In this document: positions 10,071-20,980 of the stretch, piece after piece
Layout: each line of letters starts with the position of its first letter
How positions within the stretch are numbered: the stretch's first letter is position 1
Source of the DNA: Pelargonium tetragonum
Taxonomy: Eukaryota; Streptophyta; Magnoliopsida; Geraniales; Geraniaceae
Assembly: GCA_036897445.1 (NCBI GenBank)
Contig: JAYMTL010000173.1
Coordinates: forward strand, 1 to 33,289
Reading direction: 5' to 3'
DNA length: 33,289 nucleotides
Translations under genes and position numbers: made by a program
The notes under the pieces: model-generated
Told to the model about the DNA's origin: nothing
Databases searched by the model: none
What the model saw: the letters and a program-made list of their open reading frames with translations, nothing else

Positions 10071-11500
10071 TTTCGAACTCTTGTGTTACTTTATTCTGAA
10101 CTCCGGTTCAAACTTTTGTAGAATAAAAAAGAAGGTAAGGCTGACTCTTGAGTTTCCAGGGGTTTTCCCGCTATTTTGGGAGTTAGAAATGAAGTGTAAT
10201 AAGGTCGGAACGGTCAAGGTTTCCGGGGATTCGTCGATAGGGTCTTGCAAATAAATTACAAAGGCTGCGAGATAGATTAAATAGGTAGTATAAGCCAGGT
10301 TAATTGGTACCTCGGGTAAGATATATTCTAGAACTTCTCGGTAGTAGCTTTAGCAGGATTCCTTTTCATTTGTATTTCTTGTTTCTTTAAAGAGGGCTTC
10401 CTCCGGGTTATCCGTTAATAGGGTATAGTGTATTGGGGCGGTCAATGTTACGAGCTAAACTAAACCGGAGTGAAGGAGGTAATAGAGTGAAATTGTATAT
10501 GCATTGATACCTAACCTATTGACTTTCTTTTTCTTTATATCTTTCTTTCTAAAGAGGACTTGCTCTTTGCTTCTTTTTCTCTCTTATAAAGCAACATAGG
10601 AGAAAAACTCTAGGGAAGTTCCTTCGACTTTGGGTAGCTTTTCTAGCCCCACTTCACTTAAGGAATGGGAGTTCTGTCCGGTATTCCTTTACAGGTTTTT
10701 ATTAAGTCAAATTTGAAGGGTATAGAAATAACTAGATTTACTAATTGTGAAGAATGGAAGTTTTTTCTCTTCTTTCTTTGTTACTGACTTTGATTTACTC
10801 ATTCATTATAGGCAAGGTAGGAATAGAGTGGAAGCAGTAGTAGTAGGAGAAACTAGACTCTGAGGGTAACCATTTAGGTTCTTTTTTGTTATTCCTATTC
10901 ATCTTAAGTTAAGGGGTTTTGTAAGTAAGAGAGTCTCCTGAATAGGTACTGGATAGGTTAGCTATTTTGTGTTCTTTTACCGCTGCAGTTAGTATCTTAG
11001 TTTAGCATAGATAGTAGAATCAGGTGGTAATTTGTTTGAATAGGTAAAAATCAGTACCCGAACTAAATAAAAGGGTTTGTCTACTCTACCAGGTCTAGTG
11101 GAAGAAGTCCTTATTTTTTCCTTGAAAGTGGCTCTCTAGAATGTCGTCTTAAATAGAATGCAAAACTGGGAGATGTGGGTAGGCTAATTCCTTTTTACGG
11201 AGTTAAGAAATAGAAAGTTTGTCTAGCTAATTAAGGAGGCCTTTTCAATATTAAGAAAAGAGAATTTGCTTAAAAACTTACTTAAAGGAAAGGGGAGGCT
11301 TTGGGTATATAAACTTCTACCTTTACTTTAGTAGTATACATTACCGCCTTCAAAGTCCCTTGTTTGGACTAAACATTCCCGGTATGTAGATAGGGGTAAT
11401 AGGCTGGGTGGTTTTTATGCTTAGTCAAAATGTTTCCTTTTTAAAGTTTGTTTATTACCTCTTATACCTAGTTTCAACTTATTAACTCTGCATTTCGGGA

Positions 11501-14500
11501 TCCTGTTTAGCAAAAAATTTGTAGGGAGCAAGAGTTCCAAAAGTCTTTCAAAAAACCCGAATAAGCACTAAATGAAATAAGGATTTCAATAAGAGAGTTT
11601 TCCTACTTAAAAGAGGGGCCTTTTACCTAGCTCCAAGCCTGGCTTAACTCGTTCTGGGAATTTTAAAAAGAGGCTCTCCTAAAATAAGTTGTCACAAGAC
11701 CTGGTCTAGGGTTTTTTTTAATATTGGATGAAACAGGAGAAATATGCTAAACGAGAGCCCTTTATCAAACCCACAGGCATATTTCTCGAAAAAGTTTTTG
11801 GAAGCCTTGACAGGAAAACTCTGAAAACGAAGCAAGAAATTTTATTAGTAAGTTAAGGATAAGCCGCTTTTAACAAGATTCATTCATATTGAATGGTTCA
11901 GGTCCCTTTTTTTACTTGCTGTGCCGAGAAGATTTAACCTTGTATGCCTACTCTATTCATCAAGCAAACAAAGTAGAAATCTCTTTAGGATTAAAAACCT
12001 TTTTATAAAAGTCTCAAATATTTATTTTATCGGGAAGGCATAAAATAGGCTTTTGCGCGAATTACTATTACTTCGGTTCAGCATTTTGTATAAGAATAAG
12101 TCTTTTTTTTTATAAGCCCTTTAGAGTTCATAAATATTTAAGGAATCCTTACCACTTTTATATGACTCTCACACGGAGCACTCCGTCTAAGGTTTTTAAT
12201 GAAAATTTTATCCCTTTAGGTATAACTAAATACAAGAATTTCCCGGCGTCCCTTAAGAATCGGTAATACGCATTCTCCGGCAAATCTCTAATTTGTGAGT
12301 AGTTCCTGACGCTTGAATTTTATACAAAGAGAAACAGGGAATGCTATCCCTAAACCTTTTTAAAAGAGTTTTTGACTTTATTTGGACAATAAGGAAGGCA
12401 GTGGGCGGCATAGCTTTTATTTACTAAATTGCTATACCCTTTTCTATTATAAACTTGATGATAAGATTAAAAAAAAACTGACTTATTGAGCAAGCGTCTA
12501 CGCAGTTATCTACAGTCTTTTTTATTTAAAAGGCCCCGGCCTCTGAAATTGACGAATAGTAGTAAACCTTTTTACGTAAATCCATAAATAAGAGAGTAAA
12601 GAAGCAGAAAAGAGTCTCTAAGTAGCACCCAAAATTTCTTTTGAGTCCTACTTTAGCGCAAACTCCTGTCAAAATGAGAGGAGATTAAGGCCCCTTTAAA
12701 AAGAAAAGAAAAAAGAATGTCTACTTGATTTGCAAAGAAACCCTGGGAAAATGAGTTTATGCCTATTAAATTCTTCAAAATTAGAACATGGTGTAGCTGA
12801 TGATCTCTCTTTTTAAGTCACTTCTCCTTAAAGTTAAAGTTCTAGGTGTGCGATAATAAAAGCTTAGCAGAAGGCTAAAAGACCTGTCATTTTCATTTGC
12901 TCAAAAGAAAGGGGGGACTTCATATAATGAATACTGTTCAAATGTAGCTTAAAGGGTTTTCTAGCTCAAAACTATCCTGCTTACTGCCCCCCCGTTACTC
13001 AACAAGGAAGCTCCATTAATAAAATAAAGTAGACCGAAACTCTATAGTCATTTCGAAGAATTCCTTTTGAAAAGTAGTAAGACTTAGTGTGCGTTTCCCA
13101 CTATTAGGAAAGGATGGATAGAAGGGTTTCATTTAATTGGGAGGGGCTTTTCCCCTAGGATTCAAAAGGTTTTGGTAATTCCTTCTTTTATTAGAAAATT
13201 AGACTTTCTCTTCAACAAAAAGGGGCTCCGAGATTAGGCCCTCGTCTTATCTTATAACTTATAAGGGGCATTACAAAGGACTTCACTGCAAACTTTTATG
13301 AGCAAAAATCGCCTAGTCTAGTATAGAAGTAAAAGGGGTTTGTAAAGTAGAGGTTTTTTTACCTTGGTTAGGCGCGCTCCTTTGTGTAACTCATAGTCAA
13401 AATTCATTAAACTAGAGTTACTTTAGCATATATAGTTCTTGACCCATAAATCTAAGTTTTAGTTATTATGGAATCTGGGCAAAACTGAGAGAGTTCTAAA
13501 GAGTAGAATCCGTGGTATCCTATGTCGTAACTTTAACAAGTATCTATAAAAATCTAGCAAAACCCTCTTTCGTGGGATCGCTTATTGGAGTACTTTTTAC
13601 ATTATACTAGGGTTCTTTTTCGGTTCATAGTATAGGGGCTTCGCTTTAATTCAAATATTCTATCTATATCCTGGATTTAACTAATAGAAAGAAGTCTTGC
13701 ATCGTATAGGTCAAAAAGTTTTCTTCAATTAAGAATACCCTAAAGTCCTTGACACCTAACTAAAATTGATTTTGGGTTAACCTTAGGATTCCTTGTAATT
13801 TAAAAGAGAAAGGGATCCCCTATCCTAAAGTGTTTATTTTACTGAGCGACCGAAATAGGAATCTCTGTGATCAAGGTTCATAAACACCAACCGAAGTCAA
13901 AATTCCCCGTAAAATCACTTAGATAGAAATGTTCTAGCTAGTAATAGAGGGTTGTATTACAAAGGAATTTAAGGGCTCTGGTAAAAAGGGAACTAAAACG
14001 CTTTTCGGGTTACAGGAATGTAAAGGGTTCAAAACCGCATCTGAATCTGAAAAGGGCTTGAACTTCAAATGAAATTTCTTTTCTTAGTCTTATCCTGGCA
14101 CGAATTGTACACCTTTTTGATTCTGCTTGCTTGATCTTGGTGCACTGAACCCGTAAAAGATACTAGAATGACTTATAAACCCCGTCTTTTTAATGCTGCT
14201 AATCTAATAAAGCTAATAAGAGGGGGAATCCAAAAACCTTATCGAAGAGAGCGAAAGTTTCTGTTTAAAGAAAGAACTAAGTTAGGAAACTTTAGACTTA
14301 CTGGAAAAAGCTTTTTTTAAGGAAAGTCTAACCCCTCAGTATCACAAAAGGGCTTATCTACCTGAACATATAGTATAGTACGAAAATGGACAGAAATCCT
14401 TAAGAGTATAGCATGGGTAAGCTTTCAGAATGCAGTAAAATCTTATGGGGTGTAAGAAAGGGGGCCCTTATGTGGAGATTCAATTCAATAAGGAGTTAAA

Positions 14501-15780
14501 CTCCATTTAGGCTTACTATACACCTTGAGCGAAAAAAGGAAGTCGATAATAAGATCGATGCTTTTTACAACATTTTCAGGCCCCCTTTATATATCGCTTT
14601 TTAAGTTTTTAGAGACTACTTTGATTCTCTACCCTTTTCTTAAGATAATCCGGGGGGCTGCTCAGGATAGTTTTCAAAGCTTGTTTTATTATATATTATA
14701 TTATTCTACGCGGATTCTTCCTTCATAGAGTGCTCTAACTCCTAGGGTCTATATAGTTTGCATTGGCTGGGAAACCTCTTGTTATAATAGTAGATTCCGA
14801 CTAGAGAATATGGCTACAGCTAAACTCCTAAGTTTTTTAAACGTTCATAGCCAATTACTAGAGCGTTTCTTACTTAAAAATAGGTTTTATTCTTATATCC
14901 ATTAGGTTAGGGTACTACTTGAATTACTCAAAAGACACATGTCGTATCTTACCAGGCTTGTCAAGGATCTTGGGTTAAACGTACGTAACTAAAGCAAATC
15001 CTGAATTATAAACAAAAATCCTAGGGAATCCTTAAATACATTAATAATTGATACGTTGAAAAATTTTTGTCTTTTCTTTATTCAAAGGGTCTTGAATATT
15101 CAATACAATGAAGTTCTATACGAAAGTAGATCAGAAAAGTCCGGAATGAACTTAATCTCTAATTCATTTCTTTATTTCTCCTTTCCTAGTTGCTTATAAC
15201 CCCTTTATTGTAGTAGAATAAGTTAGATTTGTAGATATCCCTTTCATTAAAATTTTTGAATAAGTCCCTTTAAAAGTTTAGATAGTGCTTATTGAGGCGC
15301 ACCTTCTCATTCATTGCGTTGTATAACTTTGACTTCTGGAACAAAGGAGTTCATTTTAGATAAAAAAAAGATGGAGAAAAATTTTGTACGCGATTAAGAT
15401 GCGTAGATCTAGTATAGAGTAAAACCCCTTTTTTTGAACGAAAGGAGATTCTTGGAGAAGGCGTAGACCCCCTGCGTCGAAGTTGTGCATAGCAGCGCTT
15501 AGGAATTCCTTTGCTTATCGGTTTCAACGGGATTTTTTTTTAGAGAAAGAGTTTAGGGATTCATCGGATAGGAAATTCTTTATAGATAGGTACTTTCTAA
15601 GAAAGGCGGTTTCATAGAATAAACAGAGTGCAGACTCTATAGCTATAAGAAGATTCTAAATAAAAGGAAAGGTCTTGCAATTAGCAAAGGGCTTTGAAAG
15701 AGGCCGGATAGCACCTGAATAGGTGATAATCGAGATTCTAAGCATTCTAGACATAAAAAGAAGCAAGGCCTGGTTTCGTC
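11501..15780. other. Gene-free stretch, strand-balanced
   Basis: No gene is seen in these 4.3 kb. The G/T bias of the preceding domain is gone; G and C are about equal in sampled lines. Small structures are an ACGGAG-CA-CTCCGT palindrome at 12173-12186, an AGGGG/CCCCT stem with CTTTT loop at 13142-13156, CTTATAA-C-TTATAAG at 13251-13265, the inverted repeat at 14292-14331 and a 12-nt palindrome TTGAATATTCAA at 15092-15103. A 67-codon frame at 14525-14728 ends in an A+T-rich ATTATATATTATATTAT stretch and is not recognisable as a protein. Confidence 0.75.
14292..14331. repeat. Inverted repeat with inner palindrome
   Basis: TTAGACTT (14292-14299) pairs with AAGTCTAA (14324-14331). The 24-nt spacer contains the perfect 12-nt palindrome AAAAAGCTTTTT (14305-14316), which also occurs at 24690-24701. 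The nested arrangement could extrude as a cruciform. The arms are short enough to arise by chance. Confidence 0.5.
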
Positions 15781-17700
15781 TAGATTCCTTTTTATGAGCG
15801 TTGGCTGGGAGGTTTTGGGTTTCCTTAGTTCGTCGAGCCTTTATAGTGTACTGGTTTTGTCTCTTCCTTTTTCTTTCTTTTATAACTGACTTTTGTATTC
15901 TCTATCATACTCTGTACCCATGTCTTTGTAGCTAGGCCTTTCCATTTACTAATGCGCTTCGCAGGATTCCCCAAAAACTTTATACGCTGCTTTCCTCGAC
16001 CCCAGTTTTTATAAATTAAGGTTTTTCGGGTATTCACTAATATATCTATGAAATACCTTTCTTCTACAAGAAATTTTTTTAGACCTTCAAGCCTTTTTTA
16101 TATTTATAGAAAATCTTCTTTGATAGGTTCATTTCTTTTTTTACTTCTATTCTCGGTTAACCAAGTATTTACCTCTTTATTTAATCTTGTATACACTACT
16201 ATTAAGGTAAGAAGTTTATGTTAATGGACCTGGGGTTCCATTCCTTTAGTTTAGTTTATAAGCCCCCTTTTCAGTTACAAACTACAAAACAGTGAAATAC
16301 AAGAATCATTTAGATAAAGATAGCGTTTACCTGCGACTCTTTATAAGTAAGATACTAAGCTTTCAGAACTTCCTCTATTATCAGTCGACTCCTTTTGAAA
16401 GTGAAACCGGTTCAGTTCTCTCCCAAGTTTGTGGGTTAGGATCTGGAAGCCCTGGAGTTTGGGTGTATAGGAGTTCAAATTGGTATAGTTAGGTAGATAA
16501 GTAGGGGCATCTCCTGTGATATCGGGGATTGCAGTTACTTTCTTAATTCAATTGAGTATGTCAAGGTTTACTTTAGTTAGTCATGGGGTCCCGGTAAGAT
16601 TTTCTAGAACCAATTTCGAAGCCAGTCTCTTTTTCGATAAAGACGATAAAGGTATCTAGTTAGTTTAATATAGAGATTTCCTGTTGTTGCACTTCTTAGG
16701 GATTCCACCGGATAATAGGAGATTCTTTTCTTTAGAGGTTTGTCTAAAAACTCTGGGCCAAAGGGTATTCGTCCGGTTGCAGCTAAAGTAAATGGAATGG
16801 GATAGGGGATACAAAAGCAGATCTAGATTTGAGTAAGAGTTTTGAAAGTATGAAAGCAAGTAAGTAGTAGTGGTTATAGAAGGCCTTTCCTGGTATCAAT
16901 ATAAAAAGGATTGAGTCAAGTCAAGATAGGGTAATCCGGTTTTCTATTATCAGGTAGCCAGCCCCTTTTAGATAGAATGATAGAATCTCGGTTGTTATTT
17001 ATAGAGTTCTAAATTCCAAAAGTCTGAAGTTAAAAATGTGAGTTGTATCCAAGGAAAAGTTTGACTTGAATGGGTGGGGTTGCAGTCAAATTGGTAAGGA
17101 GATTTCCTAGTTTGAAAGTGTTGTTTTGGGATTTTACGGGGTTTCCTTAGTGGGATAGAGCAAGGGGTTCCTACCTTTTAATTAAAAAGGTTGGATCAAA
17201 ACTCTTTCTAAACTAAAGTAATGGAAGTGAAAGCGTTTCTGGCTAAGTGTAAGAAGTCAAGTTGTGTCCCTGTCCCTAAGCTAGTCCTTTTTTTAGTTTA
17301 AGAAGAATCTTCCGGTCTGTAGCAGTAGCGCAAAGTTATGGTTGGGTCCATGGGCAGGTCTCTCAGCAAGTGGCAAGGAATTCGGGTAAGTAAATAAAAG
17401 AAGCGTTATTATAGGGTTAGAACCTTTTTGGAGTTACTGTCTTTCGAGGTTGAAATAGCTCTAGTTCTTCTCATTCTAAAGTGAGGGGTGAGGTAAGGTC
17501 ACAGGGAACCTTTCCGAGGCTATTTAGTATCAAGAATTTTCCGTTTAGCAAGGTGTGGTAAGTGAGCACAGGCTATTGTTGTAGGATTAGGATTCGGATA
17601 TACAGATTTTAGGGGAATCCGATAGAGATTGTCAAGTCCTAATTGGAAAGTTGATATAAAAAGTACGAACTTTTGCGAAAGATAAATATTAACTACTTTT
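15781..17700. other. Gene-free stretch, second G-rich block
   Basis: No gene is recognisable. From about 16430 to 17640 the + strand again has a strong G excess (lines at 16441, 16801, 17041 and 17101 have 18-19 G against 4-6 C). The earlier part, 15840-16400, is T-rich with C above G in places. Open frames at 15825-16037 (-), 16292-16492 (+) and 17520-17726 (-) are 66-70 codons long and look like chance frames. No repeat with the 4951-11500 domain was found beyond short words. Confidence 0.7.
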
Positions 17701-18134
17701 TTTCTTTCTGTCAGGTCGCTACACAAGGTAAATGCACTTTGAGAGGTTTTGCTTATATATCAATCCTCATTCTCAAAAAGGGGTCTCAATTTGGGATCCC
17801 ATAGAGGTCCAACCTTTTTGTCAGAATTCGAGTATTGTCAAGATCCTCAGGGCATTTCTAGCTAACAAAATCTTGACTGTTATAAAAAAAAAAGTAGAGC
17901 GCATATACATGGTAAACTCCTAAAAACCTATAAAATAAAACCTTAAGAGTTCCGACAGACAAAAGGAGAAGCTTCTAGAGTTTTACCTAGTTTCAGCATA
18001 CATATGTAAAGCCAGCGCTAAGAAAGAATTCGTATTATGAACTACTCCTTATTTAGTTAGAATCTTTGAACCTACGCCTCTTATAATGTATAAGTAGGCC
18101 CGCTTGAATATCTTTGACTCTCTAATATTTAGGT

Positions 18135-18148
18135 CCTTTCTAGAAAGG
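18135..18148. repeat. Perfect 14-nt palindrome
   Basis: CCTTTCTAGAAAGG is fully self-complementary. It is the longest uninterrupted palindrome I found. Its words are typical of the window, and about one such site could be expected by chance, so no binding role is claimed. Confidence 0.5.
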
Positions 18149-18299
18149 GGGCTTGAGTTTAAACTAATTACTAATTTCAGTTTTACGAAAGATTGAGCTT
18201 ACTTCCGAATTCTAACCTAACTTATCTTTTCTTTACCTTTTGGCTTCGTAGTAGGATCCAAATTAGACTTACTAAAGAAAATCTTCCTAAAATCCTATT

Positions 18300-18316
18300 C
18301 TATGCGGATCGCATAG
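18300..18316. repeat. Tight hairpin with three-base loop
   Basis: CTATGCG (18300-18306) pairs with CGCATAG (18310-18316) around a GAT loop, and a T-G wobble can extend it. The stem is unusually rich in CG steps for this sequence. No downstream T run is present, so it does not look like an intrinsic terminator. Confidence 0.45.
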
Positions 18317-18605
18317 GCTTTTTCACACAAGAGTAAAAGATAACATAAAATCGAATCTTGCTTTTATGGTATAAGCCGCCGATTTTGACTATAAAGAATT
18401 CTAAGCTTTGCTTGCTAATTTCTAATGTTTTAAGATCGCTTACACTTAAAAAAATGAATTTCTAATTAATTAATTGCTATTTTGCGCTTACTAATCAAAA
18501 AAGCCTATAGGACGGCCGAGACCCCGGAGTAGTTTATCAAGGGACTCCTACTCTGTTACTATCAGTTTCTTATTTCTGAACGTTGTAAATCTTTGTGGGA
18601 AAGAT

Positions 18606-18634
18606 CTTTTCTATATATAATATAAATAGAAAAG
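18606..18634. repeat. Hairpin, 9-bp arms plus inner stem
   Basis: CTTTTCTAT (18606-18614) pairs with ATAGAAAAG (18626-18634). After an A-A mismatch a TAT/ATA stem closes an AAT loop, so almost every base is paired. The structure is A+T-rich and weak. It could act as an RNA end or processing stem, but there is no gene beside it. Confidence 0.45.
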
Positions 18635-19005
18635 GGCTGAAATGAAAAGAAAGATTAAAGTCTTTCACTTAGTAAGTTATTAGGAGTCTTAAATTAAGAA
18701 GTCACTTTTCAACGGGGTCTTTATAGTAGCTAAATTCAAAAGAAAGATAGTAATGGTGCTAAATAGGCCCAATAGGTAAGTAAGATACTCGGGACTCAAC
18801 CTAATGATAGTTGTATTCTATCTAATCCCTAACCTGTTTTATGAGCTTTTTTACAGGAAATTCCTTTCTTTCTTTCAGTTTCAGTAGCTACGTTTTCTCG
18901 TCTAAGACTCAGGTTTGGCAGGATATTCGTAATGAAAGTAGGTTCTGTTTCCTGCCTTTTCTTGTATTTTATGCTTCTTTAGAAAGATAGGGAGATCCCG
19001 TAATT

Positions 19006-19107
19006 CCTTATTAGAAAGAAATGTCATGTCAGCAAACCCTTTAGCAATGAGAAACCTTATTAGAAAGAAATGTCATGTCAGCAAACCCTTTAGCAATGAG
19101 AAACCTT
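19006..19107 (+). repeat. Exact tandem duplication, 49-bp unit
   Basis: The unit at 19006-19054 is repeated without a single mismatch at 19055-19103, and the first four bases (CCTT) appear a third time at 19104-19107. The 4-bp overlap at the junction is what a microhomology-mediated duplication or replication slippage would leave. The unit contains TGTCATGTCA and CCCTTTAGC. Forty-nine is not a multiple of three, so the repeat does not preserve a reading frame. The perfect identity suggests a recent event, in contrast to the other, blurred repeats here. An assembly artefact is possible but less likely, since both flanks differ. Confidence 0.97.
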
Positions 19108-20955
19108 GTAAGGTTTTGGGCTGTGCAGAGTCTACTAAAAAAGTTAGCTGAACTTACAAAGAAAATTTCTTAGAATATCTTTTTTTTATAATATCCCTCG
19201 CGGATTCCCGGATTAGTCTATCAAACAAGGGCTTTTGTACTCAGACTTACCAAACGAGAACCCCCAACACCAACAAGGGAAGACAGTGACAATAAATTTT
19301 TATGGGCCTAAGTCTTTCACTAGGAATAGGTAGAATAGGAATGCTTTAGGGGTAGAGTCAGTCAAAATTCCTAGAAAATGGCAGAAGCTTCTCCAATTTG
19401 AAATCAAATACTAAGAACCCCGCGCTAAACCAAACCTAGGAGAGGCCTTGGAAAGAGAGGCTTCTATATAACCTAAACTTGACCTAGATTAAGTAAAAGC
19501 TTACAAAGAATGAAAAGCTCCAGTTACAAGGAACCTCTTTTATATGGACTCGTATTGCTTATTCCTAAAAAACTCCAGTATCTGTGTTCTGTTCCCCCGG
19601 ATAGCCTATATTTCATAGACGAAAGTAAAGTAACTTTAATAAAATTGCGTTCTACTAGGGATTACTTAGTGGCCGCGACTTCTGGATCTTTATACACTAG
19701 TATGGATCTCGCAGGGTTTGCGCCGCCTTATACGTTCTGGAATAGAAAGACTTGACACCTGCTTTCTTTGACTAGATTGACTCAAATGCTTATTATTCGG
19801 AAACCTGGAAACTAAACTTTCCTTCTTATTGACTTACTTCATTCTGTGTCAGCTAGAGCCTTTTGGAGTTGTTAGAAAGATACCTCATAGCTGAGATACT
19901 TACGGGATATTTAGATAATTAGATAGTATTATAAATAGTAAACCTTAAACAATAAGACCGAATTTCATTCAGAAAGACTAAAAAACTATCTTACCTTTTA
20001 TTATAGAAATATCAAAGCTACTACAGAGAGTGAAATCCTAGAACTAAATAAGACAAAACCTAGGAATATATAAATGAAATTAGCTCAAGAACACAAAGAC
20101 AAAGCTACAATTATCCTATTCTGAGGAAAGAAAAGATAAGAATATATAGTCATATAAGGTGGCTGCCAAGGGCAATATATAGAAGTCGAAGGAAAGAACT
20201 TATAGAGTTCTATGCTTAATAGTCTTTTTTAGAGTACTCTCAGGGTGGTATTGCCCTAGGAAAACTGGAATAACTCAAACTTGACTTCACCATAAATTCT
20301 TTAACTAGCAAGCATCCTTTATGACTTTTATACCTCTTAGCAGCTATAAAGCGAAGGAGTCTGAGATAATAATTCTTTCTTTTTGTTCTAATGTACTTCT
20401 TTCTTTTATTTTATAGTATATGAGTTGTATTCTAGTGTGAGTCTTTTTTAGTACTTGGTATAAGTCATTTCATACCTCAATGCCCGAAGCCCTTATCGAT
20501 AAAGAGGGTCCTTGATACTAGAAAGAGTCAATCCATGTTACCGACCTGGAACGAAGTGAGGTAATGCGTAGTATTAGAGTATACATGAGAGTGAAACCAT
20601 TACACATTATGACCTGAAATTATATACTAGCAGCAAGCGTTAAACAAGAATAAAAGTTAATCGATAAGTATCCAGCAACACAGGAAAAAGGTAGCTATCC
20701 TTTAGATCCTTTGCTTCAGGAAAGGCCTAAAAAGGTTAAGGAGAGCCAAGAAAATCTCACTGCTATCTTTCTAATTTGATTCATAATCAAGCTCTTTGAA
20801 GATCTATCGAAAAAAAGGAAATCTTTAGATTTAAGGTTCGCCTCTATTTCTAGGAGTGCCCGAGTCCTATATTAGAAAAAAAGAGATTTTATAAAAGCAA
20901 GAAAGGCTAGCCAAGAAACATCCATGAGGGAGAGCCTTTTTAAAGAGTGAGTCAT

Positions 20956-20980
20956 AGAAAAAAGGAAAAGAAAGAAGAGG
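20956..20980 (+). repeat. 25-nt polypurine tract
   Basis: An unbroken run of A and G, about four fifths A, with the complementary polypyrimidine run on the other strand. I noticed no longer pure purine run. No primer-binding site, terminal repeat or reverse-transcriptase-like frame is nearby, so I do not read it as part of a retroelement. It fits the general purine/pyrimidine bias of the window. Confidence 0.6.

Larger units (their letters stand above)
4951..11500. other. Gene-free G/T-rich domain with dispersed motifs
   Basis: No gene is recognisable in these 6.5 kb. The + strand is strongly biased: in about 20 sampled 60-nt lines G averages about 14-15 and C about 7, and T exceeds A in many lines. 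The bias starts near 4950 and fades near 11500. The segment holds pyrimidine-then-purine blocks (4982-5098, 5210-5275, 7282-7380, 10770-10860) and several diverged copies of a motif around CTTAGTCAGT (6879, 7473, 9171, 10048), as well as the hairpin group at 8699-8776. A 12-nt palindrome GTTCTTAAGAAC lies at 5159-5170. This could be one inserted or anciently duplicated tract, but there are no clean ends or target-site repeats to prove it. Confidence 0.7.

Noticed and set aside
13142-13156. AGGGG-CTTTT-CCCCT stem as an intrinsic terminator
   Set aside because: The stem is only five pairs, no T run follows, and no gene lies upstream.
19510-19755. 81-codon + strand frame starting with ATG
   Set aside because: No recognisable motif, hydrophobic segment or neighbour, no convincing ribosome-binding site, and a length well within chance.
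20956-20980. Polypurine tract as part of an LTR element
   Set aside because: No terminal repeats, primer-binding site or element-like coding sequence was seen around it.
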